DNA of 64,000 nucleotides, from the NCBI RefSeq assembly GCF_009601765.2, contig NZ_CP045699.1, forward strand, positions 2,170,001 to 2,234,000, written 5' to 3'. Position numbers and translations under genes: made by a program. Each line of letters starts with the position of its first letter. The first letter of the stretch is position 1. Positions 17,757 to 27,209 of the stretch are shown piece by piece. The notes beneath the pieces are model-generated. The model saw only the letters and a list, made by a program, of their open reading frames with translations. It had not been told where the DNA came from and ran no database searches. Origin of the DNA: Vibrio algicola. GTDB taxonomy: Bacteria; Pseudomonadota; Gammaproteobacteria; Enterobacterales; Vibrionaceae.

Positions 17757-20150
17757 ATGGCGCATTGGAGCAATAAAAGCAAAACATTAGCACTCTCTTG
17801 GCTGGTCATGGTATTGCTGCTTTGTGTGGCACTGACGTGGCAACTTTCAAGGACCAGTAGCCCAATTGAAACCAATATCATGGCGTTGCTGCCAAAAGAT
17901 AAGCAAGACCCAAGCTCTCAGTTTGCATTTGATAATATCGCCACCAGCATGAGCAATAAGGTGATCTTTTTAGTTGGCAGTCAAAATAAAAGCAATGCGA
18001 TTGCGGCGGCATCAGAACTGACTAAAAAGCTGGATGATTTATCGTTATTTAGCCATATCCAAGGGAAAATGGGTCAAGACTCTCAACAAGCTTGGGGCAA
18101 GTTCTATTATCCAAATCGCTTTCAAATGCTGACATCGACCCAACGAAAACAATTACAAACCTCAAGCGCCAAGCAGACTCAGCATGTGATCCAAAGTGTC
18201 TACAATCCATTTTCTGGGGTTACCGGCGCAGAATTACAAAACGACCCATTTTTGTTATTTCGCGACTTTTTAACTCAATTATCAGCAAACTCTGGCAATT
18301 TTGTTCTTTCTAATGGCTTTTTAACCGCCCAATATCAAGGTAAAACCTACGCCCTGATCAATGCGGAATTAAAAGGCTCACCTTACGCGTTAGATTTGCA
18401 ATCAAAACTGCCAGCCCTTAATGCGCTACAGCATCAAATAGAGCAAAGCTTCACTCCTGCTTCGAGCGAGAAAAATGCATCAAGCAAAGTTGAGATCCTG
18501 CACACAGGGGTGATCTTTTATGCCGCTCATGGAACCGAAAGTGCCAAAAGCGAAATCAGCACCATCGGGGTTGGCTCGCTAATTGGGATCATCTTGTTGA
18601 TCTTATTTATTTACCGTAGCATAACTCCGCTCAATTTAGCTTTATTGTCGATCGCTTGTGGTTTGCTCAGTGCCTTTGTGGTGACGGTCAGCGTATTTGG
18701 CAAAGTGCATCTATTTAGTTTGGTATTTGGCGCGAGCTTAATTGGAGTCTCCATTGATTATGCCTTCCACTATTTAACCGACCGATTAGCGGCGGGTAAA
18801 AATTGGGATAGCCAACAAGGTTTACGCCATATTTTTATCTCGATCAGTTTTGGCTTGATCACCAGTTTGATTGGCTATTTAGGTATGTTAGTCGCGCCCT
18901 TCCCAGGGTTGCAACAATTGGCGTTGTTCTCGGCAGTTGGTTTATGCGCCGCGTATGCCTCGGTGGTGTGTTGGTATCCGATCTTAGCCTCGACACCTTC
19001 TAAAGTGTCCAAACTTCCGCTCACTCAAGCCATGTCGTGGTGGTTAGAGTTATGGCACAAGCGCAGCGTTCGGATTGGCTTGCCTTTAACTTTGTTTATT
19101 ATGATAGCCCTCGGTTTATCACAAGCGACTTACAATGATGATATTCGCCAACTGCAAGCCTTGCCGGTGCAACTCAAACAACAAGAAAATAGCATTAAAG
19201 CGATCTCTGGTATCGAAAATGGCCAGCAAATGCTATTGGTTAAGGCTAAAAATGAACAAGCCCTACTGCAACGACTTGAACAAGTTTCCAAACAACTCGA
19301 TGGTTTTGTGACTCAAGACAAACTGCAGGGTTATCAAAGTCTCACTCAGTATATTCCTTCGGCGCTGACCCAACATCAAAACTATCAATTGAGCCAACAA
19401 CTTTACGCTCAACAAGGCGCGAAATTAAAACAAAGCTTAAAGCTACGCCAAAAGATTGAGTTTGATGCTCAATTTAAGCCCGTAACCGTCAACGATTTTC
19501 TGGCCTCACCGATCTCCGATCCGGTGCGTTTTATGTGGTTAGGTAAAATTGAAGGTCAACAATCGGCCGTGGTGCGCTTAACCGGATTAAAAGATGCCGC
19601 CTTTATTCAACGCTATGCCAATAGCCAATCGAATTTAACTTATCTGGATAAAACCGATGATATCTCGCACTTGTTTGGCTTGTATCGGGAACGAGTGGCA
19701 GAATTATTGGCGCTCGCCAGTGCGATTATTTTCATGGTGGTGGCGCTGCGTTATGGTGTCAAACAAGGTATTAAAATTATGATCCCGCCTTTAATTGCTG
19801 GCGGTGCTGGAATTGCGGTGACCGTTTTAACTGGCACGCCATTGAATTTATTTAACCTGCTGGCGTTGATTTTAATTTTAGGTATCGGGATCGACTACAC
19901 CTTATTTTTTGCCGAGTACAGTCGAGCTAAGATCGCTTCAACCACGATAAGCCACTCGCAGCCACTGCATAGCACCTTACTGGCGATCAGTTTGTCTGGC
20001 TTAACCACATTATTATCATTTGGTTTATTAGCCTTGAGTGACACCCAAGCAATCCACAGTTTTGGTATTACCGTACTGTTTGGCATTATTGTTTGTTGGT
20101 TATTGGCACCACTCGCCATGAAGGTATCAGCGAGCAAAATAAGCTCATAA
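17757..20150 (+). CDS. MMPL/RND-family exporter
   Basis: Inner-membrane transporter of 797 residues with the RND duplication: one N-terminal helix (12-32), a periplasmic domain to about 265, five or six helices, then a second soluble domain (about 450-640) and a second block of helices. Both blocks carry the MMPL hallmark segments (GASLIGVSIDYAFHYLTDR near 330 and LILGIGIDYTLFFAEYSRA near 705) with Asp-Tyr pairs likely involved in proton relay. It probably moves the aryl polyene lipid out of the inner membrane, handing it to the LolA-like protein. Confidence 0.92.
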   Translation: MAHWSNKSKTLALSWLVMVLLLCVALTWQLSRTSSPIETNIMALLPKDKQDPSSQFAFDNIATSMSNKVIFLVGSQNKSNAIAAASELTKKLDDLSLFSHIQGKMGQDSQQAWGKFYYPNRFQMLTSTQRKQLQTSSAKQTQHVIQSVYNPFSGVTGAELQNDPFLLFRDFLTQLSANSGNFVLSNGFLTAQYQGKTYALINAELKGSPYALDLQSKLPALNALQHQIEQSFTPASSEKNASSKVEILHTGVIFYAAHGTESAKSEISTIGVGSLIGIILLILFIYRSITPLNLALLSIACGLLSAFVVTVSVFGKVHLFSLVFGASLIGVSIDYAFHYLTDRLAAGKNWDSQQGLRHIFISISFGLITSLIGYLGMLVAPFPGLQQLALFSAVGLCAAYASVVCWYPILASTPSKVSKLPLTQAMSWWLELWHKRSVRIGLPLTLFIMIALGLSQATYNDDIRQLQALPVQLKQQENSIKAISGIENGQQMLLVKAKNEQALLQRLEQVSKQLDGFVTQDKLQGYQSLTQYIPSALTQHQNYQLSQQLYAQQGAKLKQSLKLRQKIEFDAQFKPVTVNDFLASPISDPVRFMWLGKIEGQQSAVVRLTGLKDAAFIQRYANSQSNLTYLDKTDDISHLFGLYRERVAELLALASAIIFMVVALRYGVKQGIKIMIPPLIAGGAGIAVTVLTGTPLNLFNLLALILILGIGIDYTLFFAEYSRAKIASTTISHSQPLHSTLLAISLSGLTTLLSFGLLALSDTQAIHSFGITVLFGIIVCWLLAPLAMKVSASKISS

Positions 20151-20163
20151 GGAAGAATACTGC

Positions 20164-20796
20164 ATGCTAAAGCGAATAGATTCATATCATATTAAGGGCT
20201 TGTTGGTAACGGCTATATTGCTGCTATTAAGCGCTTGTACTGCTAATAGCGTTACCTCTTCCGACAAAGATCAAGCCAAAGTAGAGATCGCAAAAGATGT
20301 CTGGGTGACGCTACCAACCCCAAACCAATTAGGCTATGACTTAACCGCGAGCCAATTAATTTCTGTCACCTATCAAGATTCCAATAATCAGTTGCCAACT
20401 CAACTGCAAGTGTCGGATAACACGTTGGTATTAGCCGGATTCTCCTCTTGGGGCACGCGTATTCTCAGTTTGCAGTATGCCGACAATCAGATTGATTCAC
20501 ATGTGATGACCGGCCTTGGAAATACGCTGCCAAAACCGCAACAAGTGCTGTTTAATTTAATGATCACCTTGTGGCCAATTGAGGTGTGGCAACAACCGCT
20601 GTCGCAAGTGGGTTGGCGATTAACTCAAACTGATGATCCTTCTAGCCAAGGTAAGCAGCGCCAATTAATTGATGATAAAGGTCAGGTGGTGGCAGATATC
20701 CATTATCAAAACCAAAATGCCTTGAAAGGTGATATCACTTTTATAAATCCGTCATTAGGCTTCACCATTAAAATAAAAACCTTACAATACAAATAG
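20164..20796 (+). CDS. DUF3261 lipoprotein of the aryl polyene cluster
   Basis: 210 residues with a lipoprotein signal (LLLLSAC, lipidated Cys near residue 25) and no Asp at position +2, so an outer-membrane location is expected. DUF3261 lipoproteins follow the MMPL gene in aryl polyene loci and may act as the outer-membrane receptor in a LolB-like way; this is inference. ATG with GGAAGA upstream, 13 bases after the exporter stop. Confidence 0.87.
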   Translation: MLKRIDSYHIKGLLVTAILLLLSACTANSVTSSDKDQAKVEIAKDVWVTLPTPNQLGYDLTASQLISVTYQDSNNQLPTQLQVSDNTLVLAGFSSWGTRILSLQYADNQIDSHVMTGLGNTLPKPQQVLFNLMITLWPIEVWQQPLSQVGWRLTQTDDPSSQGKQRQLIDDKGQVVADIHYQNQNALKGDITFINPSLGFTIKIKTLQYK

Positions 20797-20841
20797 CTTT
20801 GTTTGTTACACCAACCCGATTTTTAAAGGTAATGATTTTAC

Positions 20842-22053
20842 ATGTCTAAACCCATTTATATCCATGCTTGTGGCTCCCACTCAGCTTTAGGGCAACAAGC
20901 GGATCAGATCCATCATCGTCTAAGACAAGGCATATCACCGGATATGAAACTCAGTGATGAATGGCTTAATGATGGAAAATCAACCGTCGTCGGTTATGCC
21001 ACAGGTGATCGTCCGACTATTGCAGATAACTTTGTGGATCAAAATACCGCCAATAATCGGTTAGCGTTATCAGCCTTATTAGCAATAAAACCCGATATTG
21101 ATGCTGCAATTACACGTTATGGCGTCGATCGGATCGCAGTGGTGGTTGGCACGAGTACTTCAGGTATTGCCGATGGTGAACAAGCATTGCTCGCTCATCA
21201 ACAAGAGCAACATTGGCCGAGCGACTATCATTATCATCAACAAGAGATCGCCAATACCAGTCAGTTTATCGCCGATTACTTTGATCTTTGTGGGCCGTGT
21301 TACACCATTTCGACCGCGTGCTCTTCCAGTGGTCGAGTGTTTATTTCAGCTAAACGATTATTGCTTTCTGGCTTAGTGGATGCGGTGATCGTCGGCGGTG
21401 CAGATACGCTGTGCAAGCTTACTCTCAATGGCTTTAATAGCTTAGAAGCCTTATCCAATACTTTGTGCCAACCTTTTGCCAGTGATAGGGATGGCATCAA
21501 TATAGGTGAAGCTGCCGCCTTTATGTTGCTCTGTTTAGATAAGCCAACGTCAGACCTAAACCAACAACCGATCGCTTTATTAGGTGTGGGTGACAGTTCC
21601 GATGCGCATCATATTTCCGCGCCACATCCCGAGGGAAATGGCGCAGAACAAGCCATGCGTAAAGCATTAGCTGATGCCCATTTAGAGCCGCAGAATATCG
21701 GCTATATCAATGCTCACGGCACTGCAACCCCGCTTAACGATGCGATGGAATCTAAAGCAATTGCACGAGTATTTGGCGCTCAAGTGCCAGTCAGTTCAAC
21801 CAAACCTTTAACTGGGCATACATTAGGCGCCGCCAGTGCGATTGAAGCGGCGATTTGTTGGCATATTTTACGTTATCAACTGCCGCTTCCGATTCAATCG
21901 AGTACTGCTGCTTATAAAGATTTAGGTATTCAATTAGCATCATCAAACTCCTTACTCTCATCGCACCCACAATCATCTTCTGCGATTTTAAGTAATTCTT
22001 TTGCCTTTGGTGGCAATAACGTCAGTCTTATTTTTGGGTACCCACATGATTGA
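20842..22053 (+). CDS. apeO: Beta-ketoacyl-ACP synthase (elongating)
   Basis: Condenses the growing chain with malonyl-ACP. 403 residues with the full triad of a KAS I/II enzyme: Cys160 (TISTACSSSG), His in NAHGTATPLND and His in GHTLGAASAIE. It likely dimerises with the chain length factor at 8301-9110, which lacks the cysteine. The stop overlaps the following dehydratase by eight bases. Confidence 0.93.
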   Translation: MSKPIYIHACGSHSALGQQADQIHHRLRQGISPDMKLSDEWLNDGKSTVVGYATGDRPTIADNFVDQNTANNRLALSALLAIKPDIDAAITRYGVDRIAVVVGTSTSGIADGEQALLAHQQEQHWPSDYHYHQQEIANTSQFIADYFDLCGPCYTISTACSSSGRVFISAKRLLLSGLVDAVIVGGADTLCKLTLNGFNSLEALSNTLCQPFASDRDGINIGEAAAFMLLCLDKPTSDLNQQPIALLGVGDSSDAHHISAPHPEGNGAEQAMRKALADAHLEPQNIGYINAHGTATPLNDAMESKAIARVFGAQVPVSSTKPLTGHTLGAASAIEAAICWHILRYQLPLPIQSSTAAYKDLGIQLASSNSLLSSHPQSSSAILSNSFAFGGNNVSLIFGYPHD

Positions 22054-22528
22054 ATCAAGCATACCGCCTATTCACCAGTTGATCCCACATCAAGCGCCAA
22101 TGATCTTAGTGGATCGTTTGATCGATGTCGGTGATGAACATATTGATACTCAAGTCGATATTCAATCTAACAACTTGTTTTTTGATCAACAATCCCAAAC
22201 CGTTCCTGCTTATGTTGGAATCGAATTTATGGCGCAATCTATCGCGGCGTGGTCAGGTTATCAAGCATGGAAACAAGGGGCTACACCCTCGATTGGCTTC
22301 TTACTTGGATCGCGACGTTATCACAGCCAACAGGCGCACTTCCCATTGCACACGACTTTAGATATTCACGCAGAAAAAGTGATGGAGAATAATGGTATGG
22401 CGGTCTTTCAGTGCGAAATTAAATATCAAGGTGAGTCTGTCGCCAGTGCGCAATTAAATGCTTTTGTGCCATCTAAAACCCAATTACACGAAATGCTGGG
22501 GCAACCGGCAATATCGGATACCAAATAA
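22046..22528 (+). CDS. apeP: ApeP-family 3-hydroxyacyl-ACP dehydratase
   Basis: 160-residue hotdog protein: IHQLIPHQAPMILVDRLIDV at the N-terminus (His of the active site), GIEFMAQSIAAWSGY as the hot-dog helix, and GFLLGSRRYH. Second dehydratase of the cluster; with ApeI it forms the dehydration step. The start at 22046 (MIESS) is chosen because it opens directly at the P-H-Q motif and overlaps the ketosynthase stop; the longer frame from 22001 adds 15 residues that are just the ketosynthase C-terminus read in another frame. Confidence 0.9.
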   Translation: MIESSIPPIHQLIPHQAPMILVDRLIDVGDEHIDTQVDIQSNNLFFDQQSQTVPAYVGIEFMAQSIAAWSGYQAWKQGATPSIGFLLGSRRYHSQQAHFPLHTTLDIHAEKVMENNGMAVFQCEIKYQGESVASAQLNAFVPSKTQLHEMLGQPAISDTK

Positions 22529-22539
22529 AAGGAAAACTA

Positions 22540-23265
22540 ATGACTCAACACGTTCTTGTGACCGGAGCCAGTAAAGGGATAGGCAAAGCGATTGCTACTC
22601 AACTGGCAAAAGATGGTTTTCATATCGCTATCCATTATATGTCGGATCAAAGCGGTGCTTTAGACACACAGGCTCAAATAGAACAAGCCGGTGGACAAGC
22701 TCATATTATTCAATTCGATATTAGTGATCGTGCACAAGCTCGCGCGAAACTTGAAGCGGATATTGAACAATATGGTGCTTATTATGGAGTCGTCAGCAAT
22801 GCAGGCATAACCCGAGATACCGCTTTTCCCGCCATGATGGAAGATGAATGGGATAGTGTTATCCATACCAATTTAGACAGTTTCTATAACGTCCTGCACC
22901 CATGCGTGATGCCGATGGTGCAGAAACGCAGTGGTGGCCGAATTGTTACTATTGCCTCTGTTTCTGGCATTATGGGAAATCGAGGACAAACCAATTACAG
23001 CGCAGCCAAAGCCGGTGTGATTGGCGCAACAAAATCATTAGCCTTAGAGTTAGCTAAGCGAAAAATCACCGTAAACTGTGTCGCTCCAGGTTTGATCGAT
23101 ACCGGAATGGTGGATGAGCACGTAAAAGAACATGCCTTACCACAAGTGCCTTTACGCCGAATGGGGAAACCCGAAGAAGTGGCTGGGTTAGTCCGCTATT
23201 TAATGTCGGATAATGCTGCTTATATCACAAGACAAGTTATTTCAGTTAATGGAGGTTTAATATGA
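22540..23265 (+). CDS. apeQ: 3-oxoacyl-ACP reductase (FabG-like)
   Basis: NADPH-dependent reductase of the short-chain dehydrogenase family, 241 residues. Cofactor motif GASKGIG (9-15), NAG near 87, catalytic Ser in IASVSGIMG and the YSAAK motif (Tyr and Lys) are all present. AAAGGAAAA provides a ribosome site. The stop overlaps the last ketosynthase start (ATGA). Confidence 0.93.
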   Translation: MTQHVLVTGASKGIGKAIATQLAKDGFHIAIHYMSDQSGALDTQAQIEQAGGQAHIIQFDISDRAQARAKLEADIEQYGAYYGVVSNAGITRDTAFPAMMEDEWDSVIHTNLDSFYNVLHPCVMPMVQKRSGGRIVTIASVSGIMGNRGQTNYSAAKAGVIGATKSLALELAKRKITVNCVAPGLIDTGMVDEHVKEHALPQVPLRRMGKPEEVAGLVRYLMSDNAAYITRQVISVNGGLI

Positions 23266-24509
23266 ATCGTCGCGTTGTAGTAACTGGAATGTCTGGTGTG
23301 ACCGCGTTTGGTAATAATTGGGCAACGATTTTACCCAAGCTTCAGGCGTGCGAAAATGCCGTCCAATTTATGCAAAGCTATGTGCAGTATGATGGCTTAA
23401 ATACCAAACTTGCCGCGCCAATTGATAATTTTGAGTTGCCAAAGCACTACACTCGCAAGAAGATCCGCTCAATGGGTCGAGTTTCTCAAATGGCAACACT
23501 GGCCTCTGAACATGCTTTATTGCAAAGCGGCCTGATTAACGAAAATGGCGATAAGCACGATACGTTAACCAATGGTCAAGCTGGCGTGGCCTATGGTTCA
23601 TCCACTGGTAGTACACCTGCCATTGCTGCCTTTGGGGTGATGTTGAACGAGAAATCAACCCGAGCCATCACTGCCACAACCTATGTACAAATGATGCCAC
23701 ACTCTGCTGCGGTTAATGTCGGGTTATTTTTTGGGCTGCGCGGACGAGTGATCCCGACCAGCAGTGCTTGCACATCTGGTAGCCAAGCGATTGGTTATTC
23801 TTATGAAGCGATTAAACACGGCTACCAAACGGTTATGGTGGCAGGCGGAGGTGAAGAGCTTTGCCCAACGGAGTCTGCGGTGTTTGATACTTTATTTGCC
23901 ACCAGTTTACAAAATGAAGCACCGAAGACCACCCCTCGTCCTTACGATCAAAGCCGTGATGGGCTGGTTATTGGTGAAGGTGCAGGAACTTTAGTTCTTG
24001 AGGAATATGAACATGCTATTGCGCGTGGTGCGACTATTTATGCTGAAATCATAGGCTTTGCCAGCAACTGTGATGCCGCTCATGTGACTCAACCACAAAT
24101 GGATAATATGCAACGTTGTATGGAATTAGCGTTAGAAGATGCCAATATTCCAGCCTCACAAATCGATTATATTTCCGCTCACGGCACCGCTACCGACCGT
24201 GGGGATATTGCCGAAAGTAATGCCACTGCCAATCTATTTGGAAATAAAACACCCATTAGCTCTCTTAAGAGTTACTTTGGTCATACGTTAGGAGCATGTG
24301 GTGCGGTCGAAGCTTGGTTAAGCCTTGAGATGATGCATGCAGGTTGGTTTAGCCCAACTCTAAACTTAAACAATGTCGATCCTCTTTGTGGTGATCTTGA
24401 TTATATTAAAGGCAGCGGCAGAGAAATGCATTGCGATACTATCATGAGTAATAACTTTGCTTTTGGTGGCATCAATACGTCGATTATCTTTAAAAAGCAT
24501 CAAGCTTAA
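23262..24509 (+). CDS. apeR: Beta-ketoacyl-ACP synthase, second
   Basis: 415-residue ketosynthase with Cys170 (TSSACTSGSQ), His in SAHGTATDRGD and His in GHTLGACGAVE, hence catalytically complete. It is distinct from the ketosynthase at 20842 and may start chain elongation. GGAGG lies inside the end of the reductase gene, seven bases upstream of the ATG. Last gene of the operon, followed by a terminator. Confidence 0.92.
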   Translation: MNRRVVVTGMSGVTAFGNNWATILPKLQACENAVQFMQSYVQYDGLNTKLAAPIDNFELPKHYTRKKIRSMGRVSQMATLASEHALLQSGLINENGDKHDTLTNGQAGVAYGSSTGSTPAIAAFGVMLNEKSTRAITATTYVQMMPHSAAVNVGLFFGLRGRVIPTSSACTSGSQAIGYSYEAIKHGYQTVMVAGGGEELCPTESAVFDTLFATSLQNEAPKTTPRPYDQSRDGLVIGEGAGTLVLEEYEHAIARGATIYAEIIGFASNCDAAHVTQPQMDNMQRCMELALEDANIPASQIDYISAHGTATDRGDIAESNATANLFGNKTPISSLKSYFGHTLGACGAVEAWLSLEMMHAGWFSPTLNLNNVDPLCGDLDYIKGSGREMHCDTIMSNNFAFGGINTSIIFKKHQA

Positions 24510-24537
24510 AACTGCAATTTAATAAAAGCATAAAAAT

Positions 24538-24569
24538 AAGCTCATAGATCGCCTTCTATGAGCTTTTTT
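24538..24569 (+). terminator. Terminator of the aryl polyene operon
   Basis: A 10-bp stem (AAGCTCATAG at 24538-24547 with its complement at 24556-24565) is followed by a T run. It starts about 30 bases after the last stop of the cluster. Confidence 0.9.
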
Positions 24570-24600
24570 AACCCCTAATTGTTTAAATAACGCTTAACAC

Positions 24601-24632
24601 TTGACCCTAGAGTTACCTCCAAGGTTTATACT
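24601..24632 (+). promoter_or_regulatory. MerR-type metal-responsive promoter
   Basis: TTGACC (24601-24606) and TATACT (24627-24632) are separated by 20 bases, the over-long spacer typical of MerR-family promoters. The spacer region holds an imperfect dyad, ACCCTAGAG and CTCCAAGGT, centred between the two boxes. It lies directly ahead of the ZntR-like gene, so the regulator should control its own operon with the permease. Confidence 0.85.
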
Positions 24633-24662
24633 CTTTATAACTTAAAAATAGGGTTTCAAGAT

Positions 24663-25118
24663 ATGTATAAGATTGGCGAACTGGCAAAATTGTGTAATGT
24701 GAATAACGATACTCTGAGGTTTTACGAAAAATCAGCGTTATTGATCCCTTCCGCTCGAACTGATTCTGGTTATCGCTTATATACCGAGCAAGATAAACAA
24801 GCGCTTCAATTTATCCTACGCGCCAAAAAAATCGGCTTCAATCTTTCTGATATCAAAGAATTATTAGATATAGATGTCAATAAAGCCACCAATGCGTGCG
24901 CCGATGTTAAACAAGTTGTCGATCTCAAGTTACAACAAGTCGAACAAAAACTAGCTGAACTTCTTCATTTTCAACGCTCATTACAAACTCTATCGTCAGC
25001 TTGTTGTGGCGGCCCAAATAGCGCAGTGGATTGCACTATCTTGCAGGCATTAGAAACCAATACCGATGATGTAAAACCAGAAACACATCAGCACCATCAA
25101 CATAACCGAGGAGCGTAA
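24663..25118 (+). CDS. MerR-family regulator, ZntR-like
   Basis: Metal-sensing activator of 151 residues: an N-terminal winged helix (IGELAKLCNVNNDTLRFYEK, GYRLYTEQD), a dimerization coiled coil (about 80-108) and a metal-binding loop. Cysteines sit at 79, 114, 115 and 124, the positions used by E. coli ZntR, but position 119 is Asn where ZntR has His (CCGGPNSAVDC). The metal site is therefore altered and the cognate ion may not be zinc. The tail ends in a His cluster (HQHHQH). One base separates it from the permease gene, and the promoter in front carries the matching operator. Confidence 0.88.
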   Translation: MYKIGELAKLCNVNNDTLRFYEKSALLIPSARTDSGYRLYTEQDKQALQFILRAKKIGFNLSDIKELLDIDVNKATNACADVKQVVDLKLQQVEQKLAELLHFQRSLQTLSSACCGGPNSAVDCTILQALETNTDDVKPETHQHHQHNRGA

Positions 25119-25119
25119 A

Positions 25120-26289
25120 ATGAACTTCTTATCTCACTTTGTAGAATTATTTTTAGAGTCGGCACCTTGGTTGCTACTCGGTTTAATCACAGCAGGTATC
25201 ATCAAAGTATTCATTCCAAGTACATGGCTTAATCGTCAACTTGGTGGTAGTGGCTTTAAAGCAATTGTAAAATCGGCTATTTTCGGTGCGCCATTACCTC
25301 TGTGTTCATGTGGCGTGATCCCAGCAGCAGTAGGTTTACGTAGAGCCGGAGCCTCTAAAGCTTCAACCACCTCATTTTTAGTTTCAACACCAGAAACCGG
25401 CGTCGATTCTATCGTGATATCTTATGTCTTATTAGGCCCATTTATGGCAATAATGCGTCCAATATCAGCAATTTTCAGTGCAATTTTGGCTGGAATATTA
25501 GTCGGTAGAGACGAGAAGAAGATTACGGTTTCATCAATATCATCCCCTTCAAAGCTAACACCTGCCTCATCATGTTGCAGCAATGCAGAAACTACTATTC
25601 TAAAACCAGATAGTGCCATGCTTAAACCCAATGGAATATTGAAAATAAAGCCATCGTGTTGTTCAAATAAAAAAACAACTTCTTGTGGTTCTTCATCCGA
25701 TTCTGATACAGAAAAACCTAATACGTTAATAGGTAAGATCAAACTATCACTTACTTTTGCTTCAACAGACTTATTAAAAGATACCAGTGGGTGGTTATTG
25801 GTAGGGTTAGGCTTTGCAGCGTTAATTCAAGCTTATATGCCAGATGGTTTTTTAGAAGGCTGGGGCAGTGGTATTTTGGCTATGTTACTAATGGTTCTAA
25901 TATCAATACCTATGTATATATGCGCCACCGCATCAACCCCTGTAGCTGCAGGACTATTATTAGCAGGAATATCACCTGGAGCAGTTTTAGTCTTTATGCT
26001 AGCTGGCCCGGCCAGTAATGTTGCTAGTTTAGGTATTGTAGCCAAAGAAATGGGAAAACGTGCACTCTTTGGTTACTTAGGTGGAGTACTCGGTGGTGCA
26101 TTGATAATGGGGAGCTTTGTCGACTACTTAGTGACTCAATATGGCTTTCAAGTGACACCACAAATTGGGCCGGAGCATGAATTATTACCACATTGGCTGA
26201 CGATTAGTTGCGGTGGAATACTCGCAATTCTAATCATATTTAACTGGAGTAAAGATATTTTCATCAACAAGCAACAGGCTCATAGCTAA
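25120..26289 (+). CDS. Permease of the ArsP_1/SO_0444 family, putative Cu/Zn efflux
   Basis: Inner-membrane permease, 389 residues, with eight or so helices in two blocks. The first block holds the PLCSCGVIPAAVGLRRAGAS motif (near 60-79) and STPETGVDS; the second repeats ICATASTPVAAGLLLAGISPG. The linker (about 130-195) is cytoplasmic and cysteine-rich, with SSCCSN, PSCCSN and TTSCGSS, which could capture thiophilic metal. Sharing an operon with a ZntR-like regulator points to metal efflux. The ion is uncertain. Confidence 0.87.
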   Translation: MNFLSHFVELFLESAPWLLLGLITAGIIKVFIPSTWLNRQLGGSGFKAIVKSAIFGAPLPLCSCGVIPAAVGLRRAGASKASTTSFLVSTPETGVDSIVISYVLLGPFMAIMRPISAIFSAILAGILVGRDEKKITVSSISSPSKLTPASSCCSNAETTILKPDSAMLKPNGILKIKPSCCSNKKTTSCGSSSDSDTEKPNTLIGKIKLSLTFASTDLLKDTSGWLLVGLGFAALIQAYMPDGFLEGWGSGILAMLLMVLISIPMYICATASTPVAAGLLLAGISPGAVLVFMLAGPASNVASLGIVAKEMGKRALFGYLGGVLGGALIMGSFVDYLVTQYGFQVTPQIGPEHELLPHWLTISCGGILAILIIFNWSKDIFINKQQAHS

Positions 26290-26315
26290 TTGTTAAGCTC
26301 TGGGGCTCTGGGGCT

Positions 26316-26965
26316 CTGAGCATTTTCTTGATGGGAAAAAACGAACTGAAATTGCTCAATATTTGAATCTATCAGCTTTTACACCATCTGAATTTAAGCT
26401 TGATCACCACTCGTTCCAGTATCCTAAGCAATCAGAAGAAACCCAAGAGAGTTTTAAAAAAATTCAAAATTGAAACGACCCTTAAGCTCCCTAGTCACGT
26501 TCATCTCGATGATGTATTGATCTGGTTTCAAGATAAAGCAATATTTGCTCAACGTCATATCACAACAACAATTTAGGCAGAGAAAGACTCTCGTCCAAGA
26601 GCAATTCAGCAGTAACTATTTGAATATTCGTATTTGTTTAGAGTTGTATGTATTACAACAGATGCACCGAAGCCATCGTGGCTCCTTTTAGCAATATGGA
26701 TATCATGAGAAAACAACTTGAATTAATATCGTCGGTAACAACGCTATTCGGCAAACACTCACTTGTTATAGTGGACCCGGAAAGTTGACATCACAGTAAT
26801 CTTGCAGATAATTTGGATAATGTGAGTATGCTTCATCCCACTTTATTCACCAGAATTAAATCCAATTGAGCCGGTATAGAGTTGGTTGCGTTAGAATGAA
26901 GTCGCAAACTGATGCTTTAATGTCTACGACAATATCATTAATAAACTTTGTTCAGCATTGAATAT
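26316..26965 (+). pseudogene. Decayed IS630-family transposase
   Basis: Pieces of one DDE transposase are found in order but in changing frames with stops. At the left is a helix-turn-helix start (EHFLDGKKRTEIAQYLN, from 26318). In the middle come LDDVLIWFQDKAIFAQRH and, after a stop, AEKDSRPRAIQQ. Near 26845 is FIPLYSPELNPIEPV, followed by a TAG where the family has Trp, then SWLR and a second stop. So at least three stops plus frame changes. No terminal inverted repeats can be assigned with confidence. It fills the gap between the permease gene and the rRNA locus. Confidence 0.8.
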
Positions 26966-26977
26966 ATTTAGTAGCAC

Positions 26978-27002
26978 AAAAAGCAGAGTGAAATCACTCT
27001 GC
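26978..27002 (-). terminator. Second terminator downstream of the rRNA locus
   Basis: On the minus strand the perfect 8-bp stem GCAGAGTG/CACTCTGC with a 4-base loop is followed by five T. It lies about 100 bases beyond the end of tRNA-Trp and backs up the terminator at 27066-27098. Confidence 0.75.
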
Positions 27003-27065
27003 TCTAGAGATTGGTGTCAATTGACCAGTTAATTATTTGAATTGGTATGATATTACTATAATACG

Positions 27066-27098
27066 AAAAAAGGCCTTAGCATTTCTGCTAAGGCCTTA
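27066..27098 (-). terminator. Terminator of the rRNA/tRNA transcription unit
   Basis: A 12-bp perfect stem (27070-27081 with 27086-27097; AAGGCCTTAGCA on the plus strand) with a 4-base loop and a T run on the minus strand, directly after tRNA-Trp. Confidence 0.92.
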
Positions 27099-27101
27099 AT
27101 A

Positions 27102-27177
27102 TGGCAGGGGTGGAGAGATTCGAACTCCCAACACGCGGATTTGGAATCCGCTGCTCTGCCAGTTGGAGCTACACCCC
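27102..27177 (-). tRNA. tRNA-Trp (CCA)
   Basis: 76 bases on the minus strand beginning GGGGTGT and ending with an encoded CCA. The anticodon loop has CCA, the T loop GTTCGAATC. Last gene of the rRNA transcription unit, after tRNA-Asp, the same distal pair as in E. coli rrnC. Confidence 0.96.
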
Positions 27178-27209
27178 TAAAATCTAGTATAATTTACATC
27201 TATGAATAA

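Noticed and set aside
26298..26318. Tandem CTCTGGGG repeat (2.6 copies) as a CRISPR or regulatory array
   Set aside because: Too short, no spacers; more likely slippage next to the decayed transposase.
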